DNA from: an uncultured Clostridia bacterium
GTDB taxonomy: Bacteria > Bacillota > Clostridia > Oscillospirales > Oscillospiraceae
DNA: 14,668 bases
Assembly: GCA_947176425.1 (NCBI GenBank)
Contig: CAMWQV010000010.1
Coordinates: 1-14,668, forward strand
Direction of reading: 5' to 3'
In this document: positions 1 to 7,591 of the stretch, piece by piece
Layout: every line of letters begins with the position of its first letter
How positions within the stretch are numbered: the stretch's first letter is position 1
Notes under the pieces: generated by a model
What the model saw: only the letters and a program-made list of their open reading frames with translations
What the model was told of the DNA's origin: nothing
Database searches by the model: none
Position numbers and translations under genes: made by a program

Positions 1-738
1 GGTTACATGCTGTATATCGGAGAACCTGCCATTCGGCGAGCATTCAATAAGATAGGCGTTTGCCATCTGATGGAATAATCCATTCGTAATCAGGCCTCTG
101 TACAATCCCTCCTCCTCCAGAAAAACAGAGCGCGGATAATTATATGCAGGGCATACCCGATTAGCAAGGTCCTCGTTAGGGAGATAGTCCTCTGCGTAGA
201 TAGAGACCGCATTTTGCAAATCTGGCATGACTGAGAAAAAATAAACAGAATACCATCCAGCATTCCACAGCATTTTTTTCAGTTCTGTTTTACCATAGCA
301 GCAGCCAAGAAATGTATCTTCTTTATTGACATATGCACGGCGGTAGTTTTCGATCCCATCAAAAATTCGGTCTGTGTAAGGGTCCCGGTCGCCGCAGAAG
401 TAGCGAATACCCAAGCGGTTGTTCATACCGAGAAGCAGCCTGCCGTCCGGTTTTAGAAGTTTCCGCCAGAACTGAAGGACCAAGTATGGATCCGGCTGCC
501 TTTCTAAATCTGTTACAGATACAATATAGTCGAACGTGTTTGCGTGTTCTTGCAGCCAGGAAGCTTCACAGGTTTGATCACAACCAGCACAAGTAACCTG
601 CAGATCACTCTCCCGCAGCAGTTCTGCAAGTGCATCTGAATCACTGCCAGTATAAAGAGCTGAACTACCTGCAGTAAACTTGTACCACCGCAACAAACCC
701 TTTTGAATCATCCTGATTAGTTCAGATGCCTGCTCCAT
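1..738 (-). CDS. SAM-dependent methyltransferase-like protein, 3' end cut by window edge
   Basis: I translated 246 codons from ATG at 738-736; the frame stays open to base 1. AGGAGG lies 6 nt before the ATG, which fixes the start. The protein resembles the class I methyltransferases common in clostridial polysaccharide clusters. There is a degenerate motif-I region (LYTGSDSDALAELL, about residues 28-41), then FDYIVSV (about 69-75), a post-motif strand LLKPDGRLLLGMNNRLG, and a RYFCGDRDPYT/FDGIENY segment typical of that subfamily. A later YGKTELKKMLWNAGW stretch matches the usual C-terminal helix. The classic GxGxG is weak (TGSDSD), so SAM binding may be altered or lost. It follows the upstream GT2 after 34 nt and is the last visible gene of the operon. 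The family call is from recognition only; the substrate is unknown. Confidence 0.7.
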   Translation of the reverse strand, partial: MEQASELIRMIQKGLLRWYKFTAGSSALYTGSDSDALAELLRESDLQVTCAGCDQTCEASWLQEHANTFDYIVSVTDLERQPDPYLVLQFWRKLLKPDGRLLLGMNNRLGIRYFCGDRDPYTDRIFDGIENYRRAYVNKEDTFLGCCYGKTELKKMLWNAGWYSVYFFSVMPDLQNAVSIYAEDYLPNEDLANRVCPAYNYPRSVFLEEEGLYRGLITNGLFHQMANAYLIECSPNGRFSDIQHVT

Positions 739-772
739 TCTATACCTCCTGTTTCGGTGTTAAGTCCATAAC

Positions 773-2140
773 TCAGATAAATTGCTGGAACGACTTGTTG
801 GTACAAATCATCGGCGAGCTGCTCAAATTATAAACCTCAAGTTGCTCATATGAAATTCCAAGCGCAATTAATTGTTTCTTGATTTCAGCCTGATGAAGAC
901 TGTTTGCAATAATAAAATGTGCCTCAGGAAATTCTGCAACCGCTGCTTCCGGAGACTTCACAGGACATCCCAGACATTCCGTTTCCCATTTTTTGGGGTC
1001 GTTATCGCAAAATGCTGCCACATTTCGAAGCCCGCTATTTCGTATGGCGCAATATGCGGCATTCCCTAGACGGCCATTGCCAAAGATAACAATCTGTTTT
1101 CTTTTTGACGCATTCTGTAAGAACTTTTTAAATGATTCCACCAGGATGTCTGCCTCCAATTTGGCATGGTATTCAAAAAATTGGGGGCTATCCACAAACA
1201 TCCTAATACGCAGCCAAATATATTCTGGAAGCAGAAGCGGGTACACCAACTCTTGGCTGATAAACTCCTTTACCATTGAGCGGAATTCCTCCAGCGCCTT
1301 GTCTGTTTCATCTACAGGCTGGCACCACGGCAGCATTTCTTTGTATGGTCCATAGGCAAGCTGCGCAATATTCTGTGCCAGAAATCTCATCCGGATTCTA
1401 TCTGTCCATCCTCGTTCTTGCGCAATTTTCAGAATGTATTTGCATTCCGACAAGTTATAAAGTACACACTTGCTATTGTACATGGAGGAACCCGCATTAT
1501 CCCGCCGGTAGCGGTAAAAGGATTTATCCAGGAAAAAGCCCCTTTTTACGCTCAGCGCGATCTGAAACCGGAAGCCGCAGTCCTGATAGGCTGCTCCCGG
1601 CGTTTCCTGAAATCGGATCTGATTTTCTAAAAGAAATGTTCTTTTGTAAATTCCATTCCAGATAAAAGTGTCTATATCTTGTCCGTTGTTAATATAATCC
1701 CAGTCTGTGATCAGCGTATTATATGCTGTTCTAAGAGGGAATTTAAGAAACAGCCGCTCGCCTTCAGAAGGAGATATAAAAATATGAAAATCCGATTTTA
1801 CAAAATCAGCGTCATGTTCTACTGCGTAGGCATATAATTCCTCATACATTGTCGGCAGAATATAGTCATCTGTTTCTACAATGCCGATATATTCACCTGT
1901 AGCTTCCTTAAAGCCAAGGTTCATTTGATAACCATAGCTTTTTTTATCAGAGTGTATTAGCCTAACCCTCCGGTCGGCTGCGGCATATTCTTCTAAAATC
2001 TCCCAGGTGCCATCTGTGGAACCTGCATCTATACAGATAACTTCTATGTCGTGCAATGTTTGATTGACTACGCTGTCCATACATTCCCGAATATATGGTG
2101 CCACATTCAGTGACGGCATAATAACGGATACTTTCGGCAT
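773..2140 (-). CDS. GT2 family glycosyltransferase with C-terminal Rossmann-like module
   Basis: A 455-residue protein that likely transfers a sugar from a nucleotide donor, in the cytoplasm or at the membrane face; no signal peptide or membrane helix is evident. The GT-A fold spans about residues 1-220: KVSVIMPSLN (3-12), CIDAGS (36-41, where many GT2 enzymes have D-D-G/C-S) and ETDD (89-92, the DxD position). Residues 221-345 are helical. Residues 347-437 form the Rossmann-like module shared across this operon (QIVIFGNGRLG, then FCDND, then HFIIANS), followed by an 18-residue tail. GGAGGGG lies 5 nt before the ATG, so the start is secure. It is clearly paralogous to the next upstream gene (3676-2297) over the whole length, including the ETPGAAYQD/ESPGASYQD segment. 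Donor and acceptor are unknown. Confidence 0.88.
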   Translation of the reverse strand: MPKVSVIMPSLNVAPYIRECMDSVVNQTLHDIEVICIDAGSTDGTWEILEEYAAADRRVRLIHSDKKSYGYQMNLGFKEATGEYIGIVETDDYILPTMYEELYAYAVEHDADFVKSDFHIFISPSEGERLFLKFPLRTAYNTLITDWDYINNGQDIDTFIWNGIYKRTFLLENQIRFQETPGAAYQDCGFRFQIALSVKRGFFLDKSFYRYRRDNAGSSMYNSKCVLYNLSECKYILKIAQERGWTDRIRMRFLAQNIAQLAYGPYKEMLPWCQPVDETDKALEEFRSMVKEFISQELVYPLLLPEYIWLRIRMFVDSPQFFEYHAKLEADILVESFKKFLQNASKRKQIVIFGNGRLGNAAYCAIRNSGLRNVAAFCDNDPKKWETECLGCPVKSPEAAVAEFPEAHFIIANSLHQAEIKKQLIALGISYEQLEVYNLSSSPMICTNKSFQQFI

Positions 2141-2211
2141 AGCAGCCCCTCCATTAAAAATTTCTAAAATTCCTTATTGATATTTTTGCCAGTCAGATAG
2201 TCCAGTATCCT

Positions 2212-2239
2212 ACTATAGGCGTGTCTACTGAGATGACAG
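2212..2239 (-). promoter_or_regulatory. weak candidate sigma-70 type promoter in the 156-bp gap
   Basis: On the minus strand CTGTCA (2239-2234) and TATAGT (2217-2212) are separated by 16 bp, matching the consensus at 4 of 6 and 5 of 6 positions. It lies about 72 nt before the ATG of the downstream GT2. The rest of the gap (2141-2296) holds only a 7-bp inverted repeat (ATCTATC 2240-2246 with GATAGAT 2269-2275, 22-nt loop) without a T-tract, so it is not a convincing terminator. A match of this quality can occur by chance in AT-rich DNA. Confidence 0.22.
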
Positions 2240-2296
2240 ATCTATCAAACAATCTCTCAGGATTTTTAGATAGATTAAACACAATAAATCCAGCAA

Positions 2297-3676
2297 CTAT
2301 GTTACAGTAAGCAGCTGAATAATATGCTCTATATGCAGCATTGTGGAAATCGTTTCTATTCTGTCACAAGGAATACTTAAATCTATCAACTGTTTCTGTA
2401 ATTCGGCAACATTTCTTTTATTTGCAATAATGAACTGGCTATCCTTATACTGCCTTGCCGCCTCAGAAACGCTTAGTAAGATATATTGTTCCCACTTACA
2501 GCCTTGCCGCTCCGCATTATTATCCGCAACTGCCTCAATAAATCTAACTCCCAGCATCTTTTGAATCTGCAAAATCTCTTTTCCATATCTCCCCGCACTT
2601 ACCAAAACAAAACGGTTTCCGTCAAAAATCCGGTTCAGTAATTTCCGGAAGTGAACTTCAGCTTGTTTTTTTTCTGCTATATGATTGTCCATTGCGTCAG
2701 AATCGGTCAATAACATGAACCGTTCTTTGTAGGTATCATTTTCATCTGCAATAGCAAGCCATGCCTGTTCTGTCGAAAACTGACTTAATTCTTCCCGAAC
2801 TTCCCGCAGAAACAGCACTCTTTCCTTTGGCGGCAGCCGCATTGCGTTCCAATAGTAACCGCCTAGCTTTTCCTTCCACACCGCCACTTTTATCTCTGGG
2901 CTACTTTTCCGCCTTTTTGCCAGTTCATCCTCAAGATATTGAAATTCCTCAATAATACACCGCCATTTTGCGCTTGACTTTACAGAGGAGTTACTATTAT
3001 CCAAACGATAATGATACCAACTGTCTGTCACATAAACTGCCGTATCTGCCAACAGGCCAACCAATAGAGAAAAGCTTACATCCTGATAAGATGCACCTGG
3101 GGATTCATGCAGCCTTATGTCTTTCTCAAGCAAAAATTCTCTTCTATAAATCCCCGACCAAATATGATTGAGGTCAAAACACCCCTTCGCTCTCTCCAGG
3201 TTTAAATTAATGCATTTTCCATCAATTTCATCTAAGTAAGTACGGTCTATAGGGCATTCATATTTTTTCTTGCCATATGCAAACGGGATATACCCGCTTT
3301 TGATATAATCAGGATGGCCGTCGGCCGCATAGGAATACAGTGTCTGATACATTTTTTTGTCTATGTAATCGTCTGTCTCAACAATTCCGATGTACTCCCC
3401 CCGGGCCGCCGCGATCCCCATATTCACCTGATAGCCATAGCTTTTCTTATCTGCTTTTATGACGCGGATCCTCTCATCCTGCGCGGCATATTCTTTTAAA
3501 ATTTCAATAGTGCCATCTGTTGAACCAGCATCAATACACAATATTTCTATTTCCCTCAGCGTTTGATCCAAAACGCTTTCCAGGCACTCTTTAATATACT
3601 GTGACATGTTGAGCGACGGCATAATAACTGATAACGCTATTTTCTTACTATAACTGAACTCCATATTTATCCTCAT
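2297..3676 (-). CDS. GT2 family glycosyltransferase with C-terminal Rossmann-like module (tandem paralogue)
   Basis: 459 residues from the first ATG (3676), which overlaps the upstream stop as ATGA. A better start is the fifth codon, ATG at 3664-3662, because GAGGA sits 5 nt before it and the first ATG has no clear site; that gives 455 residues. The GT-A domain is at about 15-235: LSVIMPSLN, CIDAGS (47-52), ETDD (100-103) and ESPGASYQD (190-198). A helical linker follows, then the operon's Rossmann-like module at about 353-441 (RFVLVSAGRYG, VADNN, FIIANK). Here the first glycine of G-A-G has become serine, so nucleotide binding through the usual turn is doubtful. The closest relative in the window is the downstream GT2 (2140-773), suggesting tandem duplication. 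Donor and acceptor are unknown. Confidence 0.88.
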   Translation of the reverse strand: MRINMEFSYSKKIALSVIMPSLNMSQYIKECLESVLDQTLREIEILCIDAGSTDGTIEILKEYAAQDERIRVIKADKKSYGYQVNMGIAAARGEYIGIVETDDYIDKKMYQTLYSYAADGHPDYIKSGYIPFAYGKKKYECPIDRTYLDEIDGKCINLNLERAKGCFDLNHIWSGIYRREFLLEKDIRLHESPGASYQDVSFSLLVGLLADTAVYVTDSWYHYRLDNSNSSVKSSAKWRCIIEEFQYLEDELAKRRKSSPEIKVAVWKEKLGGYYWNAMRLPPKERVLFLREVREELSQFSTEQAWLAIADENDTYKERFMLLTDSDAMDNHIAEKKQAEVHFRKLLNRIFDGNRFVLVSAGRYGKEILQIQKMLGVRFIEAVADNNAERQGCKWEQYILLSVSEAARQYKDSQFIIANKRNVAELQKQLIDLSIPCDRIETISTMLHIEHIIQLLTVT

Positions 3677-4815
3677 TTTACGATGTTTGTTTTGGGAACG
3701 CCCAAACTTATTAAGTCTCTTTCCACAGCATCTTGTATTTCTACATCCTTGATCGCAATTACTACTTTATCATATGGAACACTTTTGATTTTTTCAGCAG
3801 GGGATACGCTGGCGAAATTATACTGCGTATAATTTCTGTCTACCCACAATACAACTTCGCAATATGCCAGCTTTTCTATCTGCTCCATATATACTTGTCC
3901 AACTATTCCTGCGCCGTAGAGTACAACCCTTTCTCCCTTGCCCACCTTATCAAAGGGGAACAGATGCCGTATTTTTTCTTTTCGCAGACCGTAAACCTGA
4001 TTCCGGAGAGAAACTGAATACATATAGTAATACTCAATTTGCCGTATAATCTCTGTAGAATCCTTGAATAAATCCTTCAAATACCTATATAAAAGAAACA
4101 ATTTTTCAAAATATTCGTCATCCGCCAAGTACCAGGCGGTCTCAGAACTCTTTCTGTACCGGTTATAATAATAGGACTCCTCCTTGATTTCTACCGACTG
4201 CGCTTTCTGCAACATCGGATAGAATATGGCGTTGTCCTCCCCATAGAAAAAAGCGCTGTTTGGAAGCTGCTCATAACAGGAAAGCAATAGATCTCTCCTC
4301 ATAATTTTGTTACAAAGCGAGGGAACCATACCACACCGCTCCTCATGGTAGTTCCAAACCACTTTAGGCAAAATTTCCTGCTGTATTTCTTCACGGTCGT
4401 ATACGCCAGTGTGAAAGTCAGAGACCGACTGTATTTGTTTTCCTGAACTGTAGCAGGCGGTGATACCGAAGATGATAATATCGATATTGTTTCTCATGGA
4501 CTCTGCCGCCAATTCATATGAAGTCCGATCGATAAAGTCATCTCCATCCACAAATGTCGTATATCTGCACTTGCTGGCTAACACTCCACTCCGCCGCGCC
4601 TCAATCAGCCCCTTATTCTTCTGGTGAATGACCTTTACCCGACCGTCTCTTTGGGCATATTCATCGCAAATCTTTCCGCAGTTGTCTGGGGAACCGTCAT
4701 CCACTAAAATCAGCTCAATTTCCTGCATTGACTGACCCAATATGCTCTCAACGCATTGTCTGAGATACTTTTCTACATTATAAATTGGAACAATTACCGA
4801 CAGCTTCGCTTCCAC
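3673..4815 (-). CDS. GT2 family glycosyltransferase with C-terminal Rossmann-like module
   Basis: 380 residues. The start is GTG at 4815-4813, set by AAAGGAGG six bases upstream. A standard GT-A domain occupies about 1-220: KLSVIVPIYN (4-13), LVDDGS (37-42), VDGDD (89-93, the DxD metal site) and YGEDN (191-195, the likely acid/base region). A helical segment rich in Tyr follows, then the shared Rossmann-like module at about 296-380 (RVVLYGAGIVG, LWVDRN, VVIAIKD), which ends the protein. Unlike the two downstream GT2 enzymes it keeps the common DDGS and DGDD motifs, so it is a separate lineage and probably makes a different linkage. The gap to the upstream GT4 is 30 nt; its stop overlaps the next gene's first ATG. 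Confidence 0.9.
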   Translation of the reverse strand: MEAKLSVIVPIYNVEKYLRQCVESILGQSMQEIELILVDDGSPDNCGKICDEYAQRDGRVKVIHQKNKGLIEARRSGVLASKCRYTTFVDGDDFIDRTSYELAAESMRNNIDIIIFGITACYSSGKQIQSVSDFHTGVYDREEIQQEILPKVVWNYHEERCGMVPSLCNKIMRRDLLLSCYEQLPNSAFFYGEDNAIFYPMLQKAQSVEIKEESYYYNRYRKSSETAWYLADDEYFEKLFLLYRYLKDLFKDSTEIIRQIEYYYMYSVSLRNQVYGLRKEKIRHLFPFDKVGKGERVVLYGAGIVGQVYMEQIEKLAYCEVVLWVDRNYTQYNFASVSPAEKIKSVPYDKVVIAIKDVEIQDAVERDLISLGVPKTNIVK

Positions 4816-4845
4816 TTTAATCCTCCTTTACGTTCTAAAACACAA

Positions 4846-6297
4846 CTAATGCCTATCCGCAAGAAGCTCCTTCCAAAATTCAAGATGCGGACCCATCAGG
4901 CTTTTCGGATAAACTATATTATGTGCCTGCCGTCCCATTTCCGGCAGCCGCTCCCGATGTTCTGCCAAATACGCTATTCGTTCTGCCATCAACTGGTAGT
5001 CTCCTAAAGGGACAATATAGCCATTAACACCATCTGTAATATCCTCTCTGACTCCTGATGTCGCAGTTACAACCGGCACGGTGCCATTTCCCATTGCTTC
5101 TATAATGCTGAGGCTCCTGCCCTCATAATCCGCAAGATTAACACAGATATCTATACTTTTCCAAAATTGAGACAGCTCTGAACGCGGTAAACACCCCAAA
5201 AAACGTACCCGGTCTTCCAACTGATGTAACCCTACAAATTCCTCCATAGATTGCCAGGCCACCCCGCCGCCCGCAAGCTCTAACCGAAAGGATACGCCAA
5301 GCACTTTCAGCCGGTCTGCCAATTTCAACAGGAGGTCCATTCTTTTTTGAGAATGCTCCAAGCCATCCATTCGACCGGCATATCCGATACGAACCGGCAG
5401 AGAGATATTTTCCGTATATGTACGATCCAGCGTTTCCTCGCAGGGAAAAGGACAGGTAATAGAATAAACTTTTTCCGGCGTGGCACCTCTTTGTATCATT
5501 TCATTCCGAATATCCTGGCTGACAGCAGCATAAGCGTCTATACGCTCCCGGACGGATAACTGATCTCTGTAAACACTTTCGCGATCGTTATGGATCACTG
5601 AGATAATTTTTATCATATTGGGACAGGCTTCTTTCACTAAGTATGCCGCTACCATAACCGCGTCAGCTGTACATGTAACCACTTGGCACGGCATATGATC
5701 CAATATAAGGTCAACTAAGTTCCGTATGGAACTCTGAGAAAAGCCATCTATGTCCGTATACAGAATATGACCTGCCAACTCTGGCGGTACATCATAAGTA
5801 CCTGTATTAGAGATAATATAGGTACTGCTCCTCCCAGCCCCAATCATTGCTTTACAGAGATCCATTGTCCAGGCTTCAACACCCCCTAGTCCGAGTCCGT
5901 TATAGCAGTCGAACAGTATTGATTCCTCTTTACCGCGATCCGATTTATAGTGCGTGATCGTCTGCCCTATCGTAGAATTCCTCTTATATGACATTATCAC
6001 TAACGAAAAATAATCGATCTCCTGTGGAACCAGATATTGGTATACCGCCCACAGCCGTCCCCGTATCTTTTTTTGCGCATTACTATCCGCCACAGTTATG
6101 CAGAAAATAGCATCCTTGAGGGTTTCAAGCTTCCGCAATATTTCCGGAGATTCTATGCGGTATCCCGCTACTTCCATCCCCCATTTTTGCGATGAGCTGT
6201 CTATAATAGCCAGAATTTCAATATCGGAATACCGCAATATCCGGCAGAGATTCTCACAGCGCTTCCCCGCGCCGTATAAAATCACACTGACGCTCAT
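4846..6297 (-). CDS. GT4 family glycosyltransferase with N-terminal Rossmann-like module
   Basis: 483 residues. The shared Rossmann-like module is at the N-terminus, about 2-95 (SVILYGAGKRC, IIDSSSQKWG, IFCITVADS), with the third glycine of the turn lost. The GT-B transferase follows: FDCYNGLGLGGVEAW near 129-143 (acceptor-side loop), IGYAGRMDG near 304-312 (start of the donor domain), LELAGGG, and EGRSLSIIE at 392-400, the EX7E motif of retaining GT4 enzymes. These residues are intact, so catalysis is plausible. It should transfer a sugar from a nucleotide donor in the cytoplasm; the sugar cannot be named. Its ATG overlaps the TGA of the radical SAM gene (ATGA), a sign of translational coupling. 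Confidence 0.9.
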   Translation of the reverse strand: MSVSVILYGAGKRCENLCRILRYSDIEILAIIDSSSQKWGMEVAGYRIESPEILRKLETLKDAIFCITVADSNAQKKIRGRLWAVYQYLVPQEIDYFSLVIMSYKRNSTIGQTITHYKSDRGKEESILFDCYNGLGLGGVEAWTMDLCKAMIGAGRSSTYIISNTGTYDVPPELAGHILYTDIDGFSQSSIRNLVDLILDHMPCQVVTCTADAVMVAAYLVKEACPNMIKIISVIHNDRESVYRDQLSVRERIDAYAAVSQDIRNEMIQRGATPEKVYSITCPFPCEETLDRTYTENISLPVRIGYAGRMDGLEHSQKRMDLLLKLADRLKVLGVSFRLELAGGGVAWQSMEEFVGLHQLEDRVRFLGCLPRSELSQFWKSIDICVNLADYEGRSLSIIEAMGNGTVPVVTATSGVREDITDGVNGYIVPLGDYQLMAERIAYLAEHRERLPEMGRQAHNIVYPKSLMGPHLEFWKELLADRH

Positions 6298-7484
6298 AGC
6301 TGCCGTTCATTCTGCTCTGCCGCGGGGATCGGGTGATTATGTACCTCCGCCCCGAAGCAATGCGCACACATATCTAAATAACCTTTAGTCGAATAGCCCA
6401 AGGTAAACTCTAATAACTCGCGCTTATAATTTTCTCCGCTCAACTGGTCTAAGTCCAAATAGTCGTCTTTTCCAACATTGAATCCGAGATTTTCCGATAC
6501 ACTTCGTGCCATAACACAGTAATAAAACCGGTTCTCACGGACTTCTCGGCAGGGTGTTCCGCAAGCGTCAAAAATTGCTGTCAGTTCCTCCTCCTTTTGT
6601 CCCCTGTCCAGATACTCAAAGCCATAATCCATCCACAAACGTTCCTCTTTTCCCAAAACATATGAGATCTGGAATCGCTCCAACGTTTCTGTCAGTCTTT
6701 TATGGCGCTCTCTTAACCATGGAAGCTGTTTCGCATAGTTGGAGATGCGGAATAATACATTGTACTGTCGGCAGGCATGCAAAACTTCTTCACTGGGTAC
6801 AATTGTACCGTTTGTTGTAATACTGAAAATCCCCATCTGCTCTCTATATTTCTCCCCGATATATATAATTGCCTGGGCTAAGTCTTTATACAGCAGGGGT
6901 TCTCCACCTATCAGTACAAACTCCTTGGCAAAATCAACCTTTGAGAAGAAAGAGTCCGCGCTTTTATAAACTTGCTGAAGTGTCAGATCTTTTGCTGTGC
7001 GGTTATCTACTGCGTAGCATCCGTGGGCGCATTTTCTGCATTTCAGGGTACAGCGCTCCGTCAAAGTAATTTGGACGAGTGATACATAAGATTTGTTATA
7101 AAACAATGTTGAAATGATCGGAAAAATACGATTAGAAAACTCAGATGACAGAAAATAATCTTTGCCATGAACGAGAGCCGCCGTTTCCAACTGTTCCGCA
7201 ATGATCATCTCATGTGCATCCAAAGCGGTTATCACAATAGGTCCGTCTCTTTTTTCCAAATATGCGTCAAAAGAGATCACGTCATAGCCGTCTATTTGCA
7301 GTCCCTGCTTGTCGGGACTGTTGTCAATAAACGCGGCCAGACAGTCATATGCACGCAAAGTAGGCATTAACCACGTTCCTACTAATCCCGCTCCAAAAAT
7401 GTAGAACTTACTCCAATCCCATTGTGCAAATTCCGCTCCGCCTATATACTTGTCAAATTCATGCCCTCTATTTTCCCATTTCAT
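6294..7484 (-). CDS. radical SAM protein with N-terminal Rossmann-like module
   Basis: 396 residues. Residues 26-112 are the operon's Rossmann-like module (KFYIFGAGLVG, AFIDNSPDKQG, IVITALDA). Residues 136-250 form a radical SAM domain with the CxxxCxxC cluster motif at C145, C149 and C152 (RCTLKCRKC), another cysteine at 156, GGEP at 193-196 and TTNGT at 223-227. The C-terminal part has five more cysteines (308, 312, 323, 373, 376), enough for an auxiliary SPASM- or twitch-like cluster, though I cannot assign it. The expected chemistry is a radical modification of a sugar, lipid or peptide; the substrate is unknown. GAGAGG precedes the ATG by 7 nt. The ATG overlaps the TGA that closes the damaged tail of the upstream GT2, and its own stop overlaps the GT4 start. 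Confidence 0.85.
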   Translation of the reverse strand: MKWENRGHEFDKYIGGAEFAQWDWSKFYIFGAGLVGTWLMPTLRAYDCLAAFIDNSPDKQGLQIDGYDVISFDAYLEKRDGPIVITALDAHEMIIAEQLETAALVHGKDYFLSSEFSNRIFPIISTLFYNKSYVSLVQITLTERCTLKCRKCAHGCYAVDNRTAKDLTLQQVYKSADSFFSKVDFAKEFVLIGGEPLLYKDLAQAIIYIGEKYREQMGIFSITTNGTIVPSEEVLHACRQYNVLFRISNYAKQLPWLRERHKRLTETLERFQISYVLGKEERLWMDYGFEYLDRGQKEEELTAIFDACGTPCREVRENRFYYCVMARSVSENLGFNVGKDDYLDLDQLSGENYKRELLEFTLGYSTKGYLDMCAHCFGAEVHNHPIPAAEQNERQL

Positions 7485-7591
7485 TGTATGGCCTCTCTTT
7501 TGATGATTTTTACTGCTTGCTTAGCAATCTCCCATAAATCTACATCAGGTTTACTCAAAAATACGCTGGATGAGTTCGGGACTTATGGCCG
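7481..7591 (-). pseudogene. out-of-register 3' tail of the upstream GT2 (two likely 1-nt indels)
   Basis: After the GT2 stop at 7592-7594 the DNA still looks coding. One frame gives LSIAAISPELIQRIFE (about 7600-7544). The original frame then gives KPDVDLWEIAKQAVKIIK and ends at TGA 7481-7483, exactly overlapping the radical SAM ATG as ATGA. Removing one T near the GAGTAAACC stretch and adding one T in the GTTTGTCC stretch would join the three pieces into one protein about 40 residues longer. The ATGA junction is the same one seen at three other gene pairs here, which supports this as the ancestral end of the GT2. It may be real frameshift decay or an assembly/sequencing error. Confidence 0.5.

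Noticed and set aside
333..596. Plus-strand open frames across the window, this one being an example
   Set aside because: All lie antisense inside well-supported minus-strand genes, lack family motifs and mostly lack ribosome binding sites.
2240..2275. Inverted repeat as a terminator
   Set aside because: Only 7 bp of stem, a 22-nt loop, low GC and no following T-tract.
2228..2296. In-frame continuation of 23 sense codons after the stop of the GT2 at 2297
   Set aside because: The peptide is leucine-rich with no resemblance to the paralogue's tail, and the module already ends before the stop. It is probably chance.
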